64,000 bases of DNA from Psychrobacter sp. UBA3480. Its GTDB lineage: Bacteria; Pseudomonadota; Gammaproteobacteria; Pseudomonadales; Moraxellaceae. The stretch spans positions 191,278 through 255,277 of the forward strand of contig NZ_DFQV01000020.1 in assembly GCF_002377945.1 (NCBI RefSeq). Reading direction: 5' to 3'. This document shows, one piece after another, positions 9,673 through 18,277 of this stretch. How positions within the stretch are numbered: position 1 is the stretch's first letter; the number at the start of each line of letters is the position of its first letter. The translations under genes were made by a program, and so were the position numbers. The notes under the pieces are model-generated. The model worked only from the letters and a program-made list of their open reading frames with translations, had not been told where the DNA came from and ran no database searches.

Positions 9673-10054
9673 AATCGCTCTCTTTGGTTAGTTCGCTATC
9701 ATAGACTTATGGCGCAATATTTGAGTCATAACTTATGTAAGCGATATTTACTTATTTTAGATGAGCTAGACGTTATATTAGTCATCAAGTGAATTATTAG
9801 TGGACAGCTTTCTAGTGTATTAGTTATTAGAACGTCTTTAGTAGCAGACAGCTGTTATAGCGTTGATATGATTATAAATCTTCTACAGCGACAAATATAC
9901 AACTAATAACTATTATTCATGATTAATTATGTTATTAATTCATTTTAGTTTGTATAGGTAAATTGTATCTTCGCTTGAAATTATTCTATAAAGGGCTATG
10001 TAGACTCATCTAAATTCAAAGACAAATGGACTTATCAAATAGGAAAAGCCATTT
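9673..10054. other. Intergenic region between divergent genes
   Basis: About 380 bases, strongly AT-rich, between the dehydrogenase and the FUSC-like gene. It must hold promoters for both, but I could not pick a convincing -35/-10 pair. No ORF or repeat was seen. Confidence 0.45.
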
Positions 10055-11176
10055 ATGAGCACCTCAAAAAAGCAACAGCGAGCCTCTTGGTTGAGCACAT
10101 TGTTAACTCGTATTAAGGGGTTAATCGATGGTGAGCTGAATCATTTACTCACAGTCAATCGTAGCCATCGACCATGGCATATGCCAGTCATCGCGGCGAT
10201 TGCGATTAGCTTTCCAGTGTTTGTAGGGGCTTATTTTGGTGACTTGTCTTCAGGTATCAAAGCATCGCTAGGCTCAATGATTATTTTAAACCTACCATTT
10301 GCAGGCGGGCTACCACATCGGCTAGTGACAGTTATGGCTTGGGGGTTTGCGATGATACTGAGCTTTGCACTGGGTCTGATCGCGCAGCTATTACCAGTAC
10401 TTCGGCTGCCTGTGTTTATGCTGATTGGTATTAGCGTAGTGATGCTAGGTCGTTACTATCGGCAACCACCACCCGCAGGATTGTTTGTGTTGATGGCGGG
10501 TGCGATTGCATTGTTTATCCCTGTACCGATTGATCAAGTGCTCTCAGCGATAGGGCTTGTGATATTGGGTAGTGGCTCCTCGATGTTGCTGGCGCTACTC
10601 TATAGTTTGTTCTTATTGGCGACGCGTCCTGTTGCTTCTGTACCTGTCTATGACTATCAGCCTGATATGATTAGCGATAGTCTTATCGTGGTAAGTTTCG
10701 TCAGTTTGGCGTTGGTCGTTGCCGTTCTGTTAGAGCTGCCTTATCCATACTGGGCAGCGATGAGCTGCTTTATTATCATCCAAGGTATGCAGCTACGAAC
10801 CATGTGGATCAAACAGTTGCATCGATTATTAGGTACATTGGCTGGCATGGGCGTGGCAGGTTGGATGCTGTCTTGGGGACTATCAGGATGGGGCATCGCT
10901 ATCGCGATATTATGTATGATGTTTTTGATTGAGTCATTTGTGGATCGGCATTATGGACTGGCGGTGATATTTATCACGCCGCTGACGATATTTATCGCTG
11001 AGTATGGTAGTACGATGTCAGTGCCACCAGTCGCTGGAGACGTTATCCAAGCGCGTATGATTGATACGGCGCTCGGCTGCGTGATTGGATTGAGTGGTGG
11101 TCTAGCGATACATTCTACGCGATTGCGTGTACCGCTACGCCGTTTTGAAAATTGGCTGTTACTACGTTTTAGTTAA
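10055..11176 (+). CDS. FUSC-like integral membrane protein
   Basis: A 373-aa protein with two blocks of about four to five hydrophobic helices each (roughly residues 45-185 and 205-350), the two-repeat layout of the FUSC/aromatic-acid exporter superfamily (YccS, AaeB relatives). The second block contains LELPYPYWAAMSCFIIIQ, matching the conserved PYWA(x)T/S segment of this family. It lacks the long cytoplasmic domain of YccS. An exporter role is inference. The gene lies alone between a divergent dehydrogenase and a convergent aroE. Confidence 0.65.
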   Translation: MSTSKKQQRASWLSTLLTRIKGLIDGELNHLLTVNRSHRPWHMPVIAAIAISFPVFVGAYFGDLSSGIKASLGSMIILNLPFAGGLPHRLVTVMAWGFAMILSFALGLIAQLLPVLRLPVFMLIGISVVMLGRYYRQPPPAGLFVLMAGAIALFIPVPIDQVLSAIGLVILGSGSSMLLALLYSLFLLATRPVASVPVYDYQPDMISDSLIVVSFVSLALVVAVLLELPYPYWAAMSCFIIIQGMQLRTMWIKQLHRLLGTLAGMGVAGWMLSWGLSGWGIAIAILCMMFLIESFVDRHYGLAVIFITPLTIFIAEYGSTMSVPPVAGDVIQARMIDTALGCVIGLSGGLAIHSTRLRVPLRRFENWLLLRFS

Positions 11177-11208
11177 TAGGGTAGAGCTTTACAAAGATTT
11201 CTCTTTGA

Positions 11209-12072
11209 TTAACGGTCTTTATTTAGCGCTGTTGTTGCTTGTGCGACATCGATAGTATGCCCAGTCCAACGCTCAAAACTTAAAGCGGCCTGACCGATAA
11301 GCATACCGTAGCCTTCAGAGGTCTGTGCGCCACGAGCAGCAAAATGATGCAAGAACGGTAGCGGACGACCATACATCATGTCGTAAGCGTACTGACAGTT
11401 TAGAGCATCATCTAGCGGTAACGTATCACCTGATAAACCAATAGAGGTGGCATTAATAATAATGTCAAAAGAGCCACTGAGTTCATTGGTCGCGCAAACC
11501 TCGATGTTTTGGTTATCGATTATTGAGCTGGCCGCGCTTAGCTCATTTACCAAATCGGCTGCCTTAGACACGGTGCGATTGGCAATCGTGAGAGAGCCAA
11601 TACCCGCTTCAAATAATGGCAATATTACGCCACGAGCGGCACCGCCTGCACCTATTAGCGCCACACGAGCATCGGTCAGTGGCCAGTCCATACTCATAAT
11701 GTGATTGATAAGTCCTTGTCCATCCGTGTTATCACCATAGAGTGCTTCGGTGATTGGTACGCCGCTTTCTAATAGTGCTTTGTTCAACAGTAATGTATTG
11801 ACCGCGCCTGCCGTCTTGGCATGTTCTGATAAGCCACCACGCGCCGCACAGCAATCATAAGCAACTTGTTTAAAAGGAACTGTCACGTTAGCGCCCACAC
11901 CGCCACCACAAAAAAATGCCTCAACGACAGCTGTAAAACTGGCGGCATCATCAGGGCAGTACTGCCGCTGATAGCTAATATCAATCCCTGCTTGTACAGC
12001 AAACTGCTCATGAATCTCAGGAGATTTACTATGGGCAATTGGATTGCCAATAACGATAAAGTGTTGGGTCAT
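11209..12072 (-). CDS. aroE: Shikimate dehydrogenase AroE
   Basis: An NADP-dependent enzyme reducing 3-dehydroshikimate to shikimate in aromatic amino acid synthesis. The 287-aa product has the substrate motif GNPIAHSKSPEIH, catalytic Lys68 (NVTVPFK) and Asp117 (GDNTDGQG), the nucleotide loop GAGGAARG at 141-148 followed by NRT (the NADP-selecting arginine), and a final GYGMLIGQAALSFERWTG. Length is slightly above E. coli AroE (272 aa). It converges with the FUSC-like gene and diverges from the lipoprotein/pabC operon. Confidence 0.95.
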   Translation of the reverse strand: MTQHFIVIGNPIAHSKSPEIHEQFAVQAGIDISYQRQYCPDDAASFTAVVEAFFCGGGVGANVTVPFKQVAYDCCAARGGLSEHAKTAGAVNTLLLNKALLESGVPITEALYGDNTDGQGLINHIMSMDWPLTDARVALIGAGGAARGVILPLFEAGIGSLTIANRTVSKAADLVNELSAASSIIDNQNIEVCATNELSGSFDIIINATSIGLSGDTLPLDDALNCQYAYDMMYGRPLPFLHHFAARGAQTSEGYGMLIGQAALSFERWTGHTIDVAQATTALNKDR

Positions 12073-12547
12073 AAATAATCCGCTGGCTAGAAAATAAAAA
12101 TACTATCAAAGAAGCACTAAGTGGCGCTCAATCATCATAAGTGATAACGCTATGATTGACAAACCAAGAGGCTATCGCCAATCAATGATTAGGAAGTGAC
12201 AGAGTTAGTCATAGACTGTCTTATCGCTTTTGAAAATAAATTGTGACATTGAAGCAAACATACGCTAAACACGCGCAAGCAGTTTTCTCCTTTCTACTGA
12301 AGAGAAGGTCGTTTTGGTACGTTATATATTTAACAAATCTGTACTCTCGGGGAGTGCTCCGCGTAACGTAAAAGGTAGTCAAGTGATGAGCAGTTGGGTA
12401 AACTATAAAATATGGAAACCTATATCAATATGCTGTAATGACTGCTAGATTATAATGTTTGTGAAATATGCTCTTTATTGAAAACTATTCGTTATCAGCG
12501 GCGTTCCTGCCAGCTCGTTAATCCTATTTCGAGATCAATCTAAAAGT
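12073..12547. other. Intergenic region between divergent aroE and the lipoprotein gene
   Basis: About 475 bases with no plausible ORF and no strong hairpin. A short CTCTCGGGGAGTGCTCC stretch near 12346 is G-rich against its surroundings but is not a perfect palindrome. Promoters for both sides are expected here but were not identified. Confidence 0.4.
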
Positions 12548-13225
12548 GTGAGTAAATTATCCATGTGGAATCCTAACCTACAGACCCTTCTAGTCGGTAC
12601 GATAATGGCAGTTGGTGTGACGCTCAGTGGCTGTGACAGCACCAAAGAAGATGCTCCAAATCCAGATGCTGAGACCACTGAGCAGGCAACAACGAATGAG
12701 CCAGTACAGGACAGCGCAAACAATCCTGACCTAGATGGCGCCACTGCTCAGCAAGGCACGCCAGTGAGATATGATGTCGCAGCATGGGGTACGGATAAGG
12801 TTGAGTCGCTCGCGGTGGACGAGTTAGATAGTATAAAATCGGTGTTTGGCGAAGTGATGAGCACGGACGAAAACAGCCTAGACTATGCCAGTAATCCAGC
12901 GGCAAAATATCGCTTTATGAAAACGGACGCGCCTTATCTAGATATTATCGACTCTGAAAAATATCTAGAGCTGGGTTGGTACTATGCCAATCCTACTGAT
13001 ACAGACAAAGAAAAAGAGCTGAGCCAAAACCACGCCAAAAAAGCCTATCAACTATCGCGTCAATTGATGGGTGATGATGGCGGAAAAATGGTTGCTGATA
13101 TGCTCAATAGTCAAATCATCAAAAATAGAATCGTCGGTGGACAAAAGATAGAGCTAGCAAAATGTGAGTTCTACAGTTGCATGCTAGTTATCAATAAAGC
13201 CGCCGCTCAAACAGACAATAGCTAA
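12548..13225 (+). CDS. Hypothetical lipoprotein upstream of pabC
   Basis: A 225-aa protein of unknown function. A lipoprotein signal is clear: hydrophobic stretch LLVGTIMAVGVTLSGC with the lipidated Cys29, followed by an acidic/Thr-rich linker. The mature part contains a conserved-looking region (SLDYASNPAAKYRFMKTDAPYLD) but I do not recognise a family. The frame begins with GTG at 12548; the ATG at 12563 (MWNPNLQ) is equally possible. Its stop codon is 3 bases from the pabC start, so the two are probably cotranscribed. Confidence 0.7.
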   Translation: MSKLSMWNPNLQTLLVGTIMAVGVTLSGCDSTKEDAPNPDAETTEQATTNEPVQDSANNPDLDGATAQQGTPVRYDVAAWGTDKVESLAVDELDSIKSVFGEVMSTDENSLDYASNPAAKYRFMKTDAPYLDIIDSEKYLELGWYYANPTDTDKEKELSQNHAKKAYQLSRQLMGDDGGKMVADMLNSQIIKNRIVGGQKIELAKCEFYSCMLVINKAAAQTDNS

Positions 13226-13228
13226 ATC

Positions 13229-14239
13229 ATGACCGATACGACATCAGTGCCAAACGGTTGGGTGTGTCTGTACCCTCAAGACAGTAGTTTGACTGAATAT
13301 AATAGGGTAACCGAAGATAACAGGACAACCAGCCAAACGGTAACGATGTCTTTAGATAATCGCGGGCTGGCATACGCTGACGGCTTCTTTACCACTATGG
13401 GTGTCATTGATGGGTTGATACTGTGGTCAGATTATCATTATCAGCGACTTGTCTCTCATGCTGATACCTTGCAGCTAAATATAAATAGCGAAGAGCTATT
13501 AGCAGTACTGCAACTGTACGCTCAGCAATTAGAGCAGGGTATGCTTAAGCTAGTAGTCACCCGCGCTGCGCAGGATGTGCGCGGTTATGGCTATGCACCT
13601 AGTACAAATGGTAGCGACTGTGAGATATGGCTAAAGGCTACCGCAATGAGAGTTTCTACTGCGCTACAACTGTCCTTGACTGATGGAAACTTAGTACCTA
13701 TCCAGCCTAATGCTTCTGCAATATGCTTGTCTTCTCAGATTGCTTGCCTGCCGCCACCGTTGGCAGGTCTCAAGAGCCTTAATCGTTTAGACAATGTCCT
13801 CGCTAGTGGTGAGCTACAACAGATAAAATCTGAGCCATTGGCATCAAAGCTTGCTTCAACACTTGGTGAAGGACTGCTACGCGATATGAGCGGGCAGTGG
13901 GTTGAGGGTACGATGAGTAATGTTTTCTACCAATTGGCAGAAGAGTCGCTATCGAAATCCAAAACTACCTCTAGTATTCGTAAAGATGACGAAAACTACC
14001 TAACCACTGGCCAGTGGTACACCCCTTCTATGGCTCGATCAGGCGTTACTGGCGTCATGCGTCAGGTAATTATAGATGCACTATCCACGACGCAATATCC
14101 AGTCATAATCAGGTCGCTACAAGATGAGGATTTGCCTAAACTAACGCACCTCTTCTTTTGCAATGCACTGCGCGGTATCATGCCAATGAGCAGTCTGACG
14201 TTGTTGTCAGGTGATGTTGTGGATTTTGAATCCGTTTAG
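13229..14239 (+). CDS. pabC: Aminodeoxychorismate lyase PabC
   Basis: A PLP enzyme converting aminodeoxychorismate to p-aminobenzoate for folate. The fold-IV lyase pattern is visible: SLDNRGLAYADGFFTTM at 41-57, the PLP-binding Lys182 in AGLKSLNRLDN, EGTMSNVFY, and a C-terminal FFCNALRGIMP. At 336 aa it is longer than E. coli PabC (269 aa) through an N-terminal extension and a loop before the TGQWYTP segment. In many gammaproteobacteria pabC is directly followed by mltG and tmk; here a 2.6-kb restriction locus intervenes, and the pabC stop codon overlaps the end of the inserted methyltransferase fragment on the other strand. Confidence 0.9.
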   Translation: MTDTTSVPNGWVCLYPQDSSLTEYNRVTEDNRTTSQTVTMSLDNRGLAYADGFFTTMGVIDGLILWSDYHYQRLVSHADTLQLNINSEELLAVLQLYAQQLEQGMLKLVVTRAAQDVRGYGYAPSTNGSDCEIWLKATAMRVSTALQLSLTDGNLVPIQPNASAICLSSQIACLPPPLAGLKSLNRLDNVLASGELQQIKSEPLASKLASTLGEGLLRDMSGQWVEGTMSNVFYQLAEESLSKSKTTSSIRKDDENYLTTGQWYTPSMARSGVTGVMRQVIIDALSTTQYPVIIRSLQDEDLPKLTHLFFCNALRGIMPMSSLTLLSGDVVDFESV

Positions 14240-14937
14240 TTATTACTCTCTTTATTTAATAAACGATAGAAATGCTGTTTGAAAAACTCTTTTCTTCCTT
14301 CTTGTTGTAGGTCTTCGTAACGCGCTTGGCTAAGTTGTAGGTATTCAGCTTCCTGTTCAATACCGATAAATTGCCTTCCTAAGACATTACTTGCAATACC
14401 TGTCGTCGCAGAGCCAGCAAAAGGGTCAAGAACCACTGCATTTTTCTTAGTAGAAGCTAAAATAATTTGAGCTAGTAATGCCAAAGGTTTCTGCGTAGTG
14501 TGCTTACCACAAGATTTTTCCCACTTAGCAATTGCTGGCAAGCGCCACACATCTTTCATTTGCTTATCGTTATTGAGTCGTTTCATCAAATCGTAATCGA
14601 AGTAGTGCGGTACTTTAGGGTGTTTTCTTGCCCAAATAATGAATTCTGTAGAATGAGTAAAAAACCGACAAGAAAAGTTGGGTGGTGGATTGGTTTTTTC
14701 CCAAGTTATAACATTAAGTACCTTAAAACCAAGCTGCGGCAAAATACGTCCTAAGGTAAAAATATTATGGTGTGTACCACTGACCCATAAGGTCGCATTA
14801 TCTGCCATTTTTTCTCGTACAGCAGATAGCCATTCGTAGGTGAATACGTAAGCATCATTGTCACTGATGAGCTTGTCCCACTGACCTTTATTGACTGACT
14901 GGACTTTACCGTTTTTCACTGTTAGACCATTATTGAA
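14236..14937 (-). pseudogene. DpnA-like adenine DNA methyltransferase, 5'-truncated (lacks DPPY motif)
   Basis: The C-terminal 230 or so residues of a beta-class N6-adenine methyltransferase related to DpnA (DpnII system) and M.HinfI. Recognisable blocks are QSVNKGQWDK, LWVSGTHHNIFTLG, TWEKTNPPPNFSCRFFTHST, the KHTTQKP segment and the SAM-binding DPFAGSATTG (residues 165-174 from the GTG at 14919). In this family the catalytic DPPY motif and the preceding 40-50 residues lie just N-terminal of the first block. Upstream of 14937 the frame loses similarity and meets a TAG at 14971-14973; I find no DPPY there. Without motif IV it should be catalytically dead. Its stop codon overlaps the end of pabC. 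Confidence 0.8.
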
Positions 14938-15037
14938 TGTACTGGTTAAGAGCCAGCGCTCTACTATTATCTATACGCTTATCCATTAAGGTTCACAAGT
15001 ACTGAGAGCTACTTTAGGTTTGAGCTAGCTACTCATT

Positions 15038-15211
15038 CTATTCTACGCCAAAGATAATAAATTCAGTATCAAGCATATCATCAGGTTCTAAAGTAATATT
15101 CTCGCTTCTATATTCTTCTCGCGCTTTTAGCAGAGCAGTTTCACCATCTTCTGCAACCACTTCTATAAGTGCACTCATCGTTTCGATTACTTCTATTTGA
15201 TAAATATTCAA
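15038..15211 (-). CDS. dpnD: DpnD-like small protein of the DpnI cassette
   Basis: A 57-aa acidic protein resembling the DpnD/PcfM family: a beta-hairpin-like YQIEVIETMSALIEVVAEDG, then a helix (TALLKAREEYRS) and the ending ITLEPDDMLDTEFIIF. In Streptococcus pneumoniae dpnD accompanies dpnC, the DpnI gene, and its function is unknown. I chose the TTG at 15211 because an AAGGA ribosome site lies 8 bases upstream; the ATG at 15229 would overlap that site. It is on the same strand as the DpnI gene here but separated from it by an ORF on the opposite strand. Confidence 0.7.
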   Translation of the reverse strand: MNIYQIEVIETMSALIEVVAEDGETALLKAREEYRSENITLEPDDMLDTEFIIFGVE

Positions 15212-15406
15212 ACCGTCTGTCCTTATCATAACTATTCTCAACAATTACAAGTTGTCATATTCAAAATCTATTTTTGTTATCTATACCAACTAGATTAGCA
15301 AAAGCGCTCAAAAGAAGTGATCGTCTTTTGTTACCTAGACTTGTGTCTTAGAGCAAATCGATCAATGATCCTTTTTCAGTAGAAACCGTTAAAAGGACAG
15401 TATCGT

Positions 15407-15973
15407 ATGCGTTCAATACATGAAGATCAACGAATTCCACTACAAATCAGACGCTTGATGGTGTTTGATGAAATTTGTAGATTGGCCAAAGCTAAGCCTA
15501 ATGAAATCGTGCATTTGTCACCTTATACTCAATTGGCTTTTGGTGTCATATATTTAAAAACCCTTAAAAGGTTTGTGGCTTTTGGAGGTATGTTTGAGTA
15601 TGCGCATACGCGAGAAGAAGTCATTGAGCAAGGTATCGACGTTATTGCTAATGATGAATTGGTAATGTGTGCCTTGACAGTTAATCTAATTCCTTTTACC
15701 AAACCTGCACGCAACTCGGTACAGCTGTTATGGCAGTGGAATCGCTATGTACGTAATCGATTGCATGCTTATATTGACTATCGTGAAGAGCATTTTTTCA
15801 AAATCAATGATGAAATTGATTGGGAGTATCCAGCGCATAAGTTTCATCAGCGTCTTGTGGCTACTGCGCGATTACCATTATGGGATGATAGAGATGAGCT
15901 GATTGCCGATGTGTACCGTGACAGAAAAGGACAGCCAAGACCTAAGCACTACAACGAGAAGCGACTAGTATAA
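15407..15973 (+). CDS. Unrecognised 188-aa protein in the DpnI locus
   Basis: I do not recognise a family. The protein is basic and aromatic-rich with no signal peptide or membrane segment, so probably cytoplasmic. Notable segments are LQIRRLMVFDEICRLAKAKPNEIVHLSPY near the N-terminus, a middle stretch around NLIPFTKPARNSVQLLWQWN, and a polar C-terminus RDRKGQPRPKHYNEKR. An AGGA ribosome site precedes the ATG. It converges on the DpnI gene with a 9-base overlap of the 3' ends and diverges from the DpnD-like gene, which places it physically within the restriction cassette. A regulatory or accessory role is speculation. Confidence 0.65.
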   Translation: MRSIHEDQRIPLQIRRLMVFDEICRLAKAKPNEIVHLSPYTQLAFGVIYLKTLKRFVAFGGMFEYAHTREEVIEQGIDVIANDELVMCALTVNLIPFTKPARNSVQLLWQWNRYVRNRLHAYIDYREEHFFKINDEIDWEYPAHKFHQRLVATARLPLWDDRDELIADVYRDRKGQPRPKHYNEKRLV

Positions 15974-16729
15974 CTTTCGATAATGACCACGGCTCACAAA
16001 TTCAATGATGCCTTTATCTCGTAATACTTGTAATTGTTGGCGAATTTTATCTTTTACGTGGTTGTTTTCAGGATGTTTGAGCTGCAACTCATCAGCAAAA
16101 GCATAGACTTGATTTAGAGAAAAACTGTCATCGAGTCGGTCGATACATTGCCAGATATCGAGTGTCCAACCGCGTGAAGCCATAGATTGCTTGCGTAAAA
16201 ATAAAGTCTTTTGGAAATGTTGGGTGACATTTTCACGCGGTATAACTTGTTGGTCTTTGACCAAAAATACTTTGCCCGATTCGGGTACTTGGCGTAAGTC
16301 AATATTGCAACCAACCCAACCTGCTCGTTTGGCATTCACTGATAAGGGTTTACGCTTAACAATGATATCGGGCGTAAAGAAATGCTTGGGAATAATTAGA
16401 AAATTATTAACGGTGTATTCTTTTGAGTAGGTTAAAAAGAAAAAGCTGGGATTGTCCTTACTATTGATACGCTCAATCATCGTCTTGTAAGCGCCATCAT
16501 TGACAACACTGCTCAACTTGGCTTTTTTACTTTTTAGCTCATATTGCTCATTACAATTTTCGCAATAAAAATCAGCAACAGGTTTGTTATTAGCAAACTC
16601 AGCTAGCGATTGAGCGCTACAATTGGTGCAGTAACTATTTTCTTTTACCCATGCTTCGCTGAGTACACGAACTTTTTGAGGTTCAGAGTGATAGTTTTTA
16701 GCAAGACTTTGGTTAAAATGTAGGTTCAT
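15965..16729 (-). CDS. dpnC: DpnI-like restriction endonuclease (cuts methylated GATC)
   Basis: A type IIM restriction enzyme of the DpnI family, which cleaves GATC only when adenine is methylated. The 254-aa length and alignment track pneumococcal DpnI across the whole protein. Metal-binding cysteines C34, C37, C56 and C59, and the PD-(D/E)XK residues D53, E64 and K66 (in VADFYC and YELKSK), sit at the same positions as in DpnI. The middle RAGWVGCNIDL and the C-terminal winged-helix region (IRQQLQVLRDKGIIEF) are also kept. Such an enzyme is tolerated only in cells without Dam-type methylation and restricts DNA from Dam-positive sources. It lies upstream of mltG in divergent orientation. Confidence 0.93.
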   Translation of the reverse strand: MNLHFNQSLAKNYHSEPQKVRVLSEAWVKENSYCTNCSAQSLAEFANNKPVADFYCENCNEQYELKSKKAKLSSVVNDGAYKTMIERINSKDNPSFFFLTYSKEYTVNNFLIIPKHFFTPDIIVKRKPLSVNAKRAGWVGCNIDLRQVPESGKVFLVKDQQVIPRENVTQHFQKTLFLRKQSMASRGWTLDIWQCIDRLDDSFSLNQVYAFADELQLKHPENNHVKDKIRQQLQVLRDKGIIEFVSRGHYRKLY

Positions 16730-16899
16730 AAGATATTTTCATTATTAATAGATAAGCTGAGCATACTGAAAAAAACACCTAAGTATTAAGCCATATAAAC
16801 TGCTATCAATAGCAAGATAATTCATAAGCTAAGCAAATACCATTGAAAATCGCACGGTTCAGTGCTAAATTCTAGCAAACATCTGCCTCGCGAGTTGCC

Positions 16900-18189
16900 A
16901 TGAGCAAGCCTACACCCAATATACCACCTGAACGTCCCAATGAGTCGCCGTCAAACAAACAAGATGGCACAGTCGAGGAGCGTGTCGATACCACGCTGCC
17001 GGACGCGCAACCAGTGGTAGATGAGGTGGAAGACACATCAGCAACGCCAGCAACCAACGTCTCGCTCATCAGCGGCAACAGTAAACCGCGTCAATATAAA
17101 GTCAATAACCCATCGTTTTTTATGCAACGCGGCTATCAAGTGCTGCTAGTATTGGGGCTTATTGCAGCATTTTTCTTGGTCATGGTTTATCAGACGTTGT
17201 TTGGTCGTATCGAGCAGCCGCAGCAAATGGTCACGATTGAGCCAGGTCAGACGTATTACGGTCTACTACCGCAGTGGCAGCAGCAGATTCCGCTGTTTTC
17301 GGCAGGCGTGGCTAAGCTATATATCAAGTCACAAGTCGATGCGCCGTTGCATGCTGGTACGTATCAACTACCCGAAAACCCGACTATCGCTGAGGCGCTA
17401 CAAATACTAGGTCAAGGCGCAAAAGCGGCTATGGTCAAGGTACAGATTATCGAAGGTAAGACATCTAAAGACCTTTACCAAGTGCTGCGTGATAATGATA
17501 AAATTGAAAAAGAAGTACTGACTGTAGATAGTGATAATGCGAGTATTGCCCAAGCATTGGATTTGACAGGTGTATTGCCAGACAGTGTGGCTAATAGCAG
17601 TGACCCGATTGTTAACTACAATCTTGAAGGTTGGTTCGCGCCTGATACCTATTATTATGGTGAAGGAACCAGCGATAAAAAAGTACTGACTGACTTGTAT
17701 AAACGTCAGCAGCAGGTACTGACTGATGCGTGGGAAAATCGTGCACCGAACCTGCCTTATAAGAGTCCATATGAAGCGTTAGTGATGGCGTCTATTATCG
17801 AAAAAGAGACCAGCGTTGCTGATGAACGTCCTTTAGTCTCTGCCGTATTTAGAAATCGCTTGAATAAAAACATGCGTATGCAGACGGACCCGACTATTAT
17901 CTATGGTATGGGCAGTCGCTATGATGGCAATATCCGCCGCAAAGACATCAATGAAAAAACGTCTTACAATACCTACCAAATTGATGGTTTACCGCCAACG
18001 CCAATTGCGCTACCATCAGCGGCCTCTATCGAAGCGACCTTACATCCTGCTGATAGTGAAGCGTTGTATTTTGTGGCAACGGGCAATGGTGGGCACAAAT
18101 TTACCAATAGCTTGGCTGAACACAATCAAGCGGTAAAAGACTATCTCAGTGTCATGCGTGAGAAAAAATCTCAAACGCCGCCGCAGTAA
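16900..18189 (+). CDS. mltG: Endolytic transglycosylase MltG
   Basis: An inner-membrane murein lytic transglycosylase that trims nascent glycan strands. The 429-aa product has a polar Pro/Ser/Thr N-terminal tail of about 75 residues, one transmembrane segment (VLLVLGLIAAFFLVMVYQTL), a LysM-like region and the YceG domain with the catalytic Glu301 in ASIIEKET, then TDPTIIYGMG and TSYNTYQIDGLPPTPI. It is longer than E. coli MltG (340 aa) mainly through the N-terminal tail. tmk follows 88 bases downstream; the usual upstream neighbour pabC is displaced by the restriction insert. Confidence 0.93.
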   Translation: MSKPTPNIPPERPNESPSNKQDGTVEERVDTTLPDAQPVVDEVEDTSATPATNVSLISGNSKPRQYKVNNPSFFMQRGYQVLLVLGLIAAFFLVMVYQTLFGRIEQPQQMVTIEPGQTYYGLLPQWQQQIPLFSAGVAKLYIKSQVDAPLHAGTYQLPENPTIAEALQILGQGAKAAMVKVQIIEGKTSKDLYQVLRDNDKIEKEVLTVDSDNASIAQALDLTGVLPDSVANSSDPIVNYNLEGWFAPDTYYYGEGTSDKKVLTDLYKRQQQVLTDAWENRAPNLPYKSPYEALVMASIIEKETSVADERPLVSAVFRNRLNKNMRMQTDPTIIYGMGSRYDGNIRRKDINEKTSYNTYQIDGLPPTPIALPSAASIEATLHPADSEALYFVATGNGGHKFTNSLAEHNQAVKDYLSVMREKKSQTPPQ

Positions 18190-18277
18190 TACTCCTTCTT
18201 AATCCTCTTAAAAAACTTATCGTTTATTGAGTGCTACAAAGTAGAGGTAGCGCTCATCAATGACATAAGGTCATATC

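Noticed and set aside
14236..14919. Reading the methyltransferase as an intact gene starting at GTG 14919
   Set aside because: The first residues align to the middle of the family just after DPPY, so the start is an artefact of truncation; no catalytic motif is present.
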